Source: Maribacter sp. 4G9
GTDB lineage: Bacteria > Bacteroidota > Bacteroidia > Flavobacteriales > Flavobacteriaceae
Direction: 5' to 3'
Length of the DNA stretch: 45,267 bases
Assembly (NCBI RefSeq): GCF_002742265.1
Contig: NZ_MDGL01000197.1
Span: 1 to 45,267 of the forward strand
Both the position numbers and the translations under genes were made by a program. Within the stretch, counting starts at the first letter, position 1. Each line of letters starts with the position of its first letter. Under the pieces are notes generated by a model. It saw only the letters and a list, made by a program, of their open reading frames with translations, was not told the DNA's origin and ran no database searches. Below, piece by piece: positions 8,185 to 15,913 of the stretch.

Positions 8185-8345
8185 TTTTAAAAATTTGAAA
8201 GCTTAGATTACGAAAGCGGTATCGCATTAATTTATTCAAGTTTAAGCATAACTTTTTAAATATAACCCGATAAGATAAACCAATAAACCAAGGGGATGGG
8301 AACTTAGCTGTATCCAATATTGTATCTTAGTTTAAAAATTGACCC

Positions 8346-8933
8346 ATGCCTACTTCAGACAAAATCTATAAGGCTTTTGAACTGTTTGATGAAGCGAACA
8401 AAAAAGACCCCAACAGGGAAACCTATCTTGGCAAGGAATATCCCAAGGAGGTTTTGTATGCGATTCGCATGACCGAAAAGCTGAACGAATTTGCCCCGGA
8501 TGCCTCCGAAGCCTTACGTTTAACGGTAAGGGCGCAACACATTTGTAGATGGGAAATTCCTAGGGAATCCTGTGAAATGAATCGGACAGGTTATTTGAAG
8601 TGGAGACAGGACCTTAAAAAGTTTCATGCCGAAAAAGCCTCGAAAATACTGGAGAAAGTTGGGTATGATTCGGAGACGATCGACAAGGTGAAATTTCTGT
8701 TGGAAAAAAGGCAACTGAAACGAAACGCCGAAACCCAAACCTTGGAGGATGTCATTTGTTTGGTCTTTTTGGAATTTTACTTTGAACCGTTCGCCAAGGA
8801 ACATCCGCAGGAAAAGGTGGTGGATATTTTACAAAAGACCTGGCGAAAAATGTCCAAAAAAGGACAGGAGGCCGCATTGAAACTCCCTTTGTCACAAACA
8901 TCCAAGGAGTTCGTGGAAAAGGCCTTGTTATAA
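8346..8933 (+). CDS. DUF4202 domain-containing protein
   Basis: A 195-residue soluble helical protein that matches DUF4202 along its length. Recognisable parts are DPNRETYLGKEYPKEVLYAIRM near the start, HICRWEIPRESCEMNRTGYLKWR (about 68-90) and DVICLVFLEFYF (about 137-148). The conserved histidines and acidic residues suggest a metal-binding helical hydrolase fold, but the function is unknown. In many genomes the gene lies near siroheme or sulfur/nitrite metabolism genes, and here the siroheme synthase gene begins about 210 bp downstream on the same strand. This context is the only hint of its role. Confidence 0.8.
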   Translation: MPTSDKIYKAFELFDEANKKDPNRETYLGKEYPKEVLYAIRMTEKLNEFAPDASEALRLTVRAQHICRWEIPRESCEMNRTGYLKWRQDLKKFHAEKASKILEKVGYDSETIDKVKFLLEKRQLKRNAETQTLEDVICLVFLEFYFEPFAKEHPQEKVVDILQKTWRKMSKKGQEAALKLPLSQTSKEFVEKALL

Positions 8934-8970
8934 AAAGGAATTTAATCTTTGTTTAAATGAAATGTCAGGT

Positions 8971-9080
8971 CGAGCTGTCTTATCGTTTATTTCGGCTTCG
9001 CTCAACATACACTAATATCGAGATGCGAGACCTAAATTTGTTTTTTCAATTCTAAAACCTCTCGACTCCGCTCGAGGAGA
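8971..9080. repeat. Interspersed CTCGACTCCGCTCGAG-type repeats
   Basis: The spacer between the DUF4202 and siroheme genes holds fragments of a dispersed repeat: CAGGTCGAGCTG, TCGGCTTCGCTCAACA (about 8992-9007) and a hairpin with arms CTCGA (9061-9065) and TCGAG (9072-9076). Similar TTCGACT-CGCTCAG sequences occur near 12247-12316 and 41937-42084. It is noncoding. Confidence 0.6.
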
Positions 9081-9143
9081 CAGAAAAGTTGGATTGAAGT
9101 CAACATTAAAAATGAATATAGAAAACCGAACAACATAGAACAC

Positions 9144-9728
9144 ATGGAGCGAAATGAACTATATCCTATTTTTTTAAAAGTTTCCAACCTCAAAATACTG
9201 ATTGTAGGTGGAGGCAATGTCGCCTTGGAGAAATTGACCTTTTTGCTGAAATCGAGCCCCAATGCGCAGGTGGAAATGGTTTCCCCCATGTTTAGGGAGG
9301 AAACCGTACAATTGGCCAAAAGTGCAAACATAATCATGCATGAGGACAGTTATAATCCCAATTATTTGAAGGGCAAGCATTTGGTCGTTGCTACGACGGA
9401 TAATGTTGCCGTGAACGAGCAAGTATACCATGATTGCCGTGAACGAAGTATCTTGGTGAATGTGGCGGACAATCCGCCGTTTTGTGATTTTTATATGGGA
9501 GGTATTGTCACCAAGGGGAACGTAAAAGTGGCGATTTCCACGAATGGAAAATCCCCCACGACCGCCAAAAGACTCCGACAGTTTTTTGAGGACGTCATCC
9601 CCGAGAATATTGATGATTTGGTCAAGAACCTCAATGAATTCAGAAAGACCATCAAAGGCGATTTTGAGGAGAAAGTGGAGACCTTAAATGAATTCACCAA
9701 AGGATTGGTTGAAAAGAAGAATAAATGA
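9144..9728 (+). CDS. Precorrin-2 dehydrogenase / sirohydrochlorin ferrochelatase (siroheme synthase, Met8/CysG-N type)
   Basis: A 194-residue protein of the Met8p type. It has an N-terminal NAD-binding fold (YPIFLKVSNLKILIVGGGNVALEKL, about 6-31) and the dehydrogenase/chelatase motif VNVADNPPFCDFYMGG with its conserved aspartate. ISTNGKSPTTAKRLR starts the helical C-terminal part. The enzyme oxidises precorrin-2 to sirohydrochlorin and inserts iron to make siroheme, the cofactor of sulfite and nitrite reductases. The methyltransferase half of full CysG is absent and should be encoded elsewhere, as should the reductases. The next gene starts 4 bp later. Start ATG at 9144. Confidence 0.92.
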   Translation: MERNELYPIFLKVSNLKILIVGGGNVALEKLTFLLKSSPNAQVEMVSPMFREETVQLAKSANIIMHEDSYNPNYLKGKHLVVATTDNVAVNEQVYHDCRERSILVNVADNPPFCDFYMGGIVTKGNVKVAISTNGKSPTTAKRLRQFFEDVIPENIDDLVKNLNEFRKTIKGDFEEKVETLNEFTKGLVEKKNK

Positions 9729-9732
9729 ACAC

Positions 9733-10101
9733 ATGAAAATTAGAATCAAAGGGAATACGGTGCGTTACCGACTCACAAAAAGTGAAGTCGAAACCTTGGC
9801 ACAAACGGGATATTACAAAGAGGAGACCCCTTTTGGCAAAAGGACCTTTGTATACGCGATTAAGGTGGACGCGGCCACACCGGAATTGCATGCGGACTTT
9901 GTAAACGACACCATTACCCTGTACCTGAACGAGCGAAAAGCCGTGTCATGGGCAAACAATGACCTAGTAGGTTTCAGCTCTGAAATAAAAATGGCAAAGG
10001 GCACCACCTTGTCGCTTTTGCTGGAAAAGGATTTTGTCTGTATGGACAATACCGATGAGGACCAATCGGACAATTATCCAAACCCGAAATTGTCAAAATA
10101 A
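9733..10101 (+). CDS. Conserved hypothetical protein (DUF7009-like)
   Basis: The open frame begins at 9688 inside the siroheme gene. I place the start at ATG 9733 (MKIRIKGNTVRYRL), 4 bp after the upstream stop, which removes an unlikely overlap. The 122-residue product is small, soluble and beta-rich, with an acidic tail. It matches a family seen in Flavobacteria after siroheme synthase or other sulfur genes, but no function is known. No signal peptide or membrane helix is visible. It is almost certainly cotranscribed with the siroheme gene. Confidence 0.75.
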   Translation: MKIRIKGNTVRYRLTKSEVETLAQTGYYKEETPFGKRTFVYAIKVDAATPELHADFVNDTITLYLNERKAVSWANNDLVGFSSEIKMAKGTTLSLLLEKDFVCMDNTDEDQSDNYPNPKLSK

Positions 10102-10163
10102 GACTTGATTACCTATTTTTACCCCCGCTAGACCGTCAAGCGGACAGTCAATTCAATTACGTT

Positions 10164-12032
10164 ATGAGCGAACAGACCTGGGTAACCAATAACATTCCCT
10201 ATTTGGAGGTACCAACCATTGCCATTGATATAGAGAGAGAAGTAGGGGCAAAGGGTGTCAATTATCTGAAATCCAAAATTGCTTTGGGGCAGCACCCGGT
10301 AAAGGTCACCGAACGCCTACAATATTGGGCACATACAACACCCGATGCCATTTTCTTGGCGCAGCGCGCAGAAGATGGAGACTGGAGAACGCTTACCTAT
10401 GTGGAAGCCTGGCAGAAAATTCAGGGAATCGCGCAGTATCTATTGGATACCGTGACTTCAAAACACAGGCCGATTGCCCTGCTTTCCGGCAATAGTATTG
10501 AACATGGACTATTGGCAACGGCCGCTATGCATATTGGTATTCCTTATGCGCCCATTAGTCCCGCGTACTCCTTGAAATCGGATAGTTTTGAAAAACTGAA
10601 GCATTGTTTGGATGTTCTGGACCCCGAATTGATTTTTGTTCAGGATGGAAATGCCTATAAAAAGGCACTGGAAGGCGTGGCCAGAAATACCAAGAATACC
10701 CGATTTATTTTTGTTGAAAATGGGATGCCGGATACGGACCGTTTCGAGGATATCGTAAAAACCAAACCGACACCTAACGTTGCCGAAGCCTACGATAAAA
10801 TAGGTAGGGAAACCTTGGCAAAGGTATTGTTCACAAGTGGTTCCACTGGGCTGCCCAAGGGGGTCATGAATACCCATGGAAACCTTACGGCCAATTGGCA
10901 ACAGATTACCCAGACCTTTCCTTTTGTAGAAAATGGTGCCTTGCAGTTAATGGATTGGTTGCCTTGGAACCATACCTTTGGTAGCAACCATAATTTTGGG
11001 TTGGTCATGTACAATGGAGGCTCCCTGTATATTGATGAGGGCAGCCCAACCCCAACGGGAATGGTGCAATCCATTAAAAATCTAAAGGAGTTTGCCCCAA
11101 CGGTTTATTTCAACGTACCTAAAGGGTTTGAGGAGCTCATTCCCTTTTTAAATACCGATGAAGGTTTGCGCCGGACATTCTTCTCCAGACTGAAGATGCT
11201 TTTTTATGCCGGAGCCAGTATTTCACAAAAAGTCTGGGACCAACTTGAAAGACTTTCCATACGGACTACGGGCAAGCGGATATTGATTTCATCCGGTTTT
11301 GGGATGACGGAATCTAGCCCGTCTGCCATGTTCTGCACCGCCTATGACAGCAAGGCCGGATTTTTGGGGGTCCCGGTTCCGGGCTTGGAAATGAAACTGG
11401 TCCCTATGGGGGATAGGTGGGAAGCCAGGTTCAAGGGCCCCAATATCACGCCGGGGTATTGGAAAAATGAGGTAGCCACTGCCAATGCTTTTGACCGGGA
11501 AGGGTTTTATAAAACCTCGGAAGCTTTAAAATTCATAGATGAGCATGACCCCAATATAGGCATGCGGTACGATGGTAGGATAGCCGAAGATTTTAAATTA
11601 AGTACGGGAACCTGGGTAAATGTGGGGAATCTTCGCAATAACATTATAGCCCAAGGCAATGGTTTGGTAAAGGATGTTGTCATCACGGGGCATGACCAGG
11701 ATTTTGTGGGGGCCGTTTTATTTCTGAATCTTGGATATTGTGCGGATTTCTTGGGTGGCGGACTTCAAACGACCGACTTTAATGCCGCACATTCCCTCCC
11801 CATACGGGACTGTTTACAGGAAATGCTGGATACCCTTGCCCAAAATAGTACCGGCAGTTCCACAAAGGTTAAGCGTGCCCTCATTGCCGACTTTGAACTT
11901 TCACCCGAAAAGGGAGAAGTAACGGAAAAGGGATCCATCAATCAGTATGCCTTCTTAAAGCACAGAAGTTCCTTGGTGGCCAAACTGTATGGGCACCACT
12001 TGGAACCCGGTATTTTTGAAACGAACTACTAG
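10164..12032 (+). CDS. Feruloyl-CoA-synthase-like acyl/aryl-CoA ligase
   Basis: A 622-residue ANL-superfamily AMP-binding enzyme. The P-loop-like motif is LFTSGSTGLPKGVM (about 220-233), the adenine motif is GFGMTESSP, and the C-terminal hinge region holds DGRIAEDFKLSTGTWV, typical of feruloyl-CoA synthases. Such enzymes activate ferulate, p-coumarate and related hydroxycinnamates to CoA thioesters for side-chain degradation. Ferulate is an ester decoration of plant xylans, so the link with xylose genes in this window is plausible but not shown. Odd point: the usual TGD motif reads TSE here, replacing the aspartate that binds the AMP ribose with glutamate. It stands alone, followed by a repeat-rich gap. 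Confidence 0.85.
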   Translation: MSEQTWVTNNIPYLEVPTIAIDIEREVGAKGVNYLKSKIALGQHPVKVTERLQYWAHTTPDAIFLAQRAEDGDWRTLTYVEAWQKIQGIAQYLLDTVTSKHRPIALLSGNSIEHGLLATAAMHIGIPYAPISPAYSLKSDSFEKLKHCLDVLDPELIFVQDGNAYKKALEGVARNTKNTRFIFVENGMPDTDRFEDIVKTKPTPNVAEAYDKIGRETLAKVLFTSGSTGLPKGVMNTHGNLTANWQQITQTFPFVENGALQLMDWLPWNHTFGSNHNFGLVMYNGGSLYIDEGSPTPTGMVQSIKNLKEFAPTVYFNVPKGFEELIPFLNTDEGLRRTFFSRLKMLFYAGASISQKVWDQLERLSIRTTGKRILISSGFGMTESSPSAMFCTAYDSKAGFLGVPVPGLEMKLVPMGDRWEARFKGPNITPGYWKNEVATANAFDREGFYKTSEALKFIDEHDPNIGMRYDGRIAEDFKLSTGTWVNVGNLRNNIIAQGNGLVKDVVITGHDQDFVGAVLFLNLGYCADFLGGGLQTTDFNAAHSLPIRDCLQEMLDTLAQNSTGSSTKVKRALIADFELSPEKGEVTEKGSINQYAFLKHRSSLVAKLYGHHLEPGIFETNY

Positions 12033-12135
12033 TGGGCCAAGAATGTACCGTAGGTCCTTTATGCCACCCCAAAGTTTTTGGTATGGCCGTTCGCATGGTT
12101 TTCGATAGCAAATTTGTATCGGGAACCGCCTGCTG

Positions 12136-12231
12136 AAACGTAACATTTGATTCTCAATACTTGCCCGAAAGGAGGGCTAATTTTACGGGCCGGACCCACA
12201 AAATTCACTCGAATTGACAAATGTTACGTTT
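12136..12231. repeat. Perfect 14-bp inverted repeat, 68-bp spacer
   Basis: AAACGTAACATTTG at 12136-12149 is exactly complementary to CAAATGTTACGTTT at 12218-12231. It could be the ends of a small nonautonomous element of about 96 bp, or a long-range stem of an RNA. No T-tract follows, so it is not a simple terminator. Confidence 0.7.
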
Positions 12232-12246
12232 AACAACCAACAACTG

Positions 12247-12316
12247 CACACTGAGCGTGGACACTGAGCGGCTAGTGCTGAGCGTAGCCGAAGCAAGCCG
12301 AAGTGTAGCCGAAGGG
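12247..12316. repeat. Dispersed GAGCGTAGCCGAAG-type repeat cluster
   Basis: Several short units such as CTGAGCG (three times), GTAGCCGAAG (twice) and AAGCCGAAG follow each other. They are the reverse complement of the CTTCGGCT/CTTCGACT-CGCTCAG units seen at 8971-9080 and 41937-42084. It looks like a genome-wide palindromic repeat family of this genome. Confidence 0.65.
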
Positions 12317-12506
12317 AACAACCAAGAACCAAAAGTCAAAGTCAAAATCCCCCTAGTGCAATACCCAAACGCTTTTCAGGTAAAGAAACAGTAACGAGGT
12401 TACTTCAGTTTTGTTAACTTTAGCATCCATTGATAAAAACTAGACCAACTTAATCAAGACAAAAATGGTGTGCATTTTCACGTGCTACACCGTTAACCTT
12501 AATCCT

Positions 12507-13934
12507 ATGAAGACATTTTTATACTTAATTTCCCTTTGTTTGCTTGTCAGCAATTCATCCCTCGCCCAAACACCTCAAAAACAAAGAGTTGTCATCTTAA
12601 CAGATATTGAGGCCGATCCAGATGATACGCAGTCCTTGGTGCGCTTGCTGCTCTATGCCAATCAAATCGATATCCAAGGACTGGTGGCCACCACCTCGTG
12701 CTGGATGCAAAACAAAATAAATCCGGAGTCCATTGCAAGAGTACTTCGCGCGTATGGCAAAGTACAACCCAACCTTTTAAAACACGAATCCGGCTATCCG
12801 GAATCGGCAGCCTTGTTGTCCCTGATCAAAAAGGGACTTCCGGTGTACGGCATGGACGGTGTAGGCGACGGTAAAGATTCCGAAGGTTCGGATTGGATCA
12901 TTAAGGTCTTGGAAGAAAAGGATGATCGTCCGTTGTGGATTTCGGTCTGGGGCGGGGTAAATACCTTGGCGCAATCCCTCCATAAAATAAAACAGACGAA
13001 AAGTAAAAGCGAAGCCAAGCGATTGATCTCCAAACTACGGGTGCATACCATTTCTGATCAGGATGACAGCGGCCTTTGGATACGCAATACGTTTCCGGAG
13101 CTATTCTATATCGTTTCCCCGGGAGATCACTATGCCTCGGCCACTTGGACAGGAATCAATACGTATATCAACGGAATCGATAACAGTACCATTAGCAATA
13201 CGTGGATCGCTAAAAATATTCAGCAGGACCATGGGCCCTTAGGTGCGGAATATCCCGATGTGGCTTGGGGCGTAGAAGGGGATACCCCAGCATTTTTGTC
13301 CCTGATACCCAACGGACTCAACGCACCCCAACATCCGGACTGGGGTGCTTGGGGCGGCCGATACGCCCTCTACAAACCGGAATTTGACAAGACCAAAAAA
13401 GGAAGTTCCATCGTAACCATAGGGCCGGAAACCCGAGCTATTTGGACGAATGTTGATGATGCATACACCCCTTATGTGCCCCAAGAATATGGGCGGAACG
13501 TAAAAAGGGACACCCTAACCTTCAAGGATAACAAGGCCACCTTATGGCGGTGGCGGGATGATTTTCAAAATGATTTTGCCGCCCGTATGGACTGGTGTTT
13601 CATGACCTATGAAGAGGCGAACCACCCACCGGTGCCCGGGTTGACGCATCCGGAGGAGTTTATGGTGAAATCGGGCGAAGCTTTTAGTCTGGATGCTTTT
13701 AATTCCACCGACCCTGATGGGGATAACCTGAGTTATCTATGGTTTTACTATCCGGAGGAAAGTACGTATAAAAACGAAGTCAATTTGGGCGCGGAGAACG
13801 TTCATATCGTAAACCTTACGGCACCCAAAGTCGATAAAAAGGAGACCCTGCATTTTATTTTGAAGCTCACGGATAAAGGCAGCCCTTCCTTAACTAGATA
13901 CAAGCGGGTTATCGTTACGGTGGTGCCTAAATAG
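12507..13934 (+). CDS. Exported DUF1593 (nucleoside-hydrolase-like) / Sde182 protein, copy 2
   Basis: The frame opens at 12465, but ATG 12507 (MKTFLYLISLCLLVS) gives a clean signal peptide ending near SSLAQ, so I choose that; the product is 475 residues. The DUF1593 domain starts with VVILTDIEADPDDTQSL, whose aspartate cluster matches the metal-binding DxDxxxDD pattern of nucleoside hydrolases better than copy 1 does. EEANHPPVPG begins the Sde182 C-terminal beta-domain, which includes DPDGDNLSYLWF. The two copies share order and length but differ in much of their sequence, so the duplication is old or the copies were acquired separately. A carbohydrate-related exported role is inferred. Confidence 0.86.
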   Translation: MKTFLYLISLCLLVSNSSLAQTPQKQRVVILTDIEADPDDTQSLVRLLLYANQIDIQGLVATTSCWMQNKINPESIARVLRAYGKVQPNLLKHESGYPESAALLSLIKKGLPVYGMDGVGDGKDSEGSDWIIKVLEEKDDRPLWISVWGGVNTLAQSLHKIKQTKSKSEAKRLISKLRVHTISDQDDSGLWIRNTFPELFYIVSPGDHYASATWTGINTYINGIDNSTISNTWIAKNIQQDHGPLGAEYPDVAWGVEGDTPAFLSLIPNGLNAPQHPDWGAWGGRYALYKPEFDKTKKGSSIVTIGPETRAIWTNVDDAYTPYVPQEYGRNVKRDTLTFKDNKATLWRWRDDFQNDFAARMDWCFMTYEEANHPPVPGLTHPEEFMVKSGEAFSLDAFNSTDPDGDNLSYLWFYYPEESTYKNEVNLGAENVHIVNLTAPKVDKKETLHFILKLTDKGSPSLTRYKRVIVTVVPK

Positions 13935-14637
13935 CAGATGCGGCCACCTTGGCAATGGAGTAGGAGGTGTTCAAAAGGTATTTTTGCCTCTGTTGTCATG
14001 TAAAGCATGTACAATTATGGATACCTAGTGATGTGTTACGTCTTACCAATGAAACATAAAACTAGTATTGTCTCATATTTTTGAATAGTTGAGAAACAAA
14101 TTTAGTTGTAATGCATACACAGTACGATAGATGAAAATCGCAAAGCAATAAACCAAAAATTAAGTTCTGGAATTGACAAAAAAAATTCCTTTTGGTCAAA
14201 CCAAGGTACATTGGATTTTATTTCAACCGATACAAATTTATACATGAGGATTGTTTTATTTTTTTAAAATTTTAATGCATCCATTTGTTAAAATATAGAA
14301 GTTAAGCACGCATATTTCCCATGCTATTTGTCAGTAATTTAGTGGTCTAGCCTATCCTATCTTTTGGACGTCTTTAGATCTTGTTTCTTTCTTGAGGTTC
14401 AGGATATTGATGAACCAAAAAGAAGTACCAAAAGATAATTCATAACTTTATTTGTTGAATTTCAAATAACTGTAATACAGCTAATTGTGTGTTTATTTTT
14501 AATTTTGGATTTTAGCTTGAATTTTTCATTGTTGATAAAACTGTTGAAAAACTAAAACGTTCGACCTACCATTTAAGGGCTAAAAATTTGACCTTTATAC
14601 CTCTCGAAAACAGTTTCATTTTTAACCTTTTATTAAC
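13935..14637. other. Long AT-rich upstream region of nrdB
   Basis: About 700 bp without a convincing gene. It has an inverted repeat GGTTCA/TGAACC (14396-14401 and 14411-14416) and many T-rich runs. An NrdR-box-like palindrome was looked for and not clearly found. It probably holds the nrdB promoter and a leader of about 100 or more bases. Confidence 0.5.
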
Positions 14638-15912
14638 ATGGAGATAACGGAAGTCATCAAAAGGGACTTTACTACCAAACCCTTTCAATTAGAGAAGATC
14701 ACGAATGCAATTTTGAAGGCCATGACCGCTGTGGAATTGGGTGGCCCTGGTGATGCCGAAAAAATTTCCGAAATGGTCTACTCGGCATTGTTGGAACGGA
14801 AACAGGCGGATGACGCTTACAAGCCTACCGTAGAGGAAGTCCAGGACTTTGTGGAGAAGAAATTAATGGAGGGTGGCTTTTTTGAAGTGGCCAAGGCCTA
14901 CATCCTGTATAGGAACGAACAGGCGCAAAAAAGGAAATCAAATATTTTCGAGAAGCGTATCAATCTAAAGCCCTATGAATATCCTGCTTTGTACGAATAT
15001 GTGCCGGCAATCAGACATTCGTATTGGATCCATACGGAATTTAATTTTACAAGTGATATTCAGGATTTTAAGACCCGTCTTACGGATACGGAGCGCAGTG
15101 CCATAAAGAATACCATGCTGGCCATTTCCCAAATTGAAGTTGCCGTAAAAAGTTTTTGGGGCGATATCTACCACAAGATGCCCAAACCTGAAATTGGTTC
15201 CGTAGGGGCCACTTTTGCCGAAAGTGAGGTAAGACACCACGATGCTTATTCCCATCTTTTGGAAATCCTTGGCTTGAACCAAGAGTTCAAGAACCTAAAG
15301 AAAAAGCCGGTCATCATGAAGCGCGTCCATTATTTGGAAACCGCCTTGAAAAATGCAAAAAGTGAGGATAATAAGGAGTATGCGGAGTCCATATTGCTTT
15401 TCTCCCTATTTATTGAGCATGTATCCTTGTTTTCGCAGTTCTTGATCATCATGGCCTTCAACAAATACAAGAACATGCTGAAAGGTATTTCCAATGTAGT
15501 GGAGGCTACCTCCAAGGAGGAGCAGATCCACGGGGATTTTGGTATCGATATCATCAACATCATCAAAGATGAGAACCCAGATTGGTTCGATGTGGAATAT
15601 CATTCTACCGTACAGGACATGTGCAAGGATGCCTTTGAGGCCGAAAGCGATATCATCGATTGGATTTTTGAAGCTGGAGAAATTGACTTTTTACCGAAGG
15701 TTCTGGTAAAAGAGTTCATTAAAAAGAGATTTAACGATTCCTTGGACAGTATAGGCATCGACAAAATATTTGAGGTAGACGAAAGTTTGTTGGCTCAGAC
15801 CGAGTGGTTTGACGATGAGATTATCGGTACCAAACATGGGGACTTTTTTGTAAAGAGATCCATTAACTACAGTAAAAGAACACAAAGTATAACCAGCGAC
15901 GACTTATTTTAA
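14638..15912 (+). CDS. nrdB: Class I ribonucleotide reductase, radical-generating subunit with N-terminal ATP-cone
   Basis: A 424-residue NrdB whose first 95 residues or so are an ATP-cone (VIKRDFTTKPFQLEKITNAI), a domain usually found on NrdA. The ferritin-like part follows, with metal ligands in SQIEVAVKSFW, ESEVRHH, FIEHVSLF and EEQIHGDFG. Y204 in HHDAYSH lies where the radical tyrosine of class Ia sits. The same architecture is known from the flavobacterium Leeuwenhoekiella blandensis, where dATP binding to the NrdB cone drives inactive oligomers and the metal site is dimanganese; that property is inferred here, not seen. nrdA follows after a single base, so the two are one operon. Confidence 0.95.
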   Translation: MEITEVIKRDFTTKPFQLEKITNAILKAMTAVELGGPGDAEKISEMVYSALLERKQADDAYKPTVEEVQDFVEKKLMEGGFFEVAKAYILYRNEQAQKRKSNIFEKRINLKPYEYPALYEYVPAIRHSYWIHTEFNFTSDIQDFKTRLTDTERSAIKNTMLAISQIEVAVKSFWGDIYHKMPKPEIGSVGATFAESEVRHHDAYSHLLEILGLNQEFKNLKKKPVIMKRVHYLETALKNAKSEDNKEYAESILLFSLFIEHVSLFSQFLIIMAFNKYKNMLKGISNVVEATSKEEQIHGDFGIDIINIIKDENPDWFDVEYHSTVQDMCKDAFEAESDIIDWIFEAGEIDFLPKVLVKEFIKKRFNDSLDSIGIDKIFEVDESLLAQTEWFDDEIIGTKHGDFFVKRSINYSKRTQSITSDDLF

Positions 15913-15913
15913 C

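Larger units (their letters stand above)
12033..12506. other. Intergenic region with inverted and dispersed repeats
   Basis: This gap of about 470 bp has no credible gene. It contains a perfect 14-bp inverted repeat (12136-12149 and 12218-12231), then a GC-rich dispersed repeat (12247-12316), then an AT-rich leader before the DUF1593 gene with a possible -7 element TAACTTTA near 12415. Confidence 0.6.

Noticed and set aside
13935-14637. NrdR box upstream of nrdB
   Set aside because: No clear ACACwATATwTwGTGT-like palindrome pair is visible in the upstream region.
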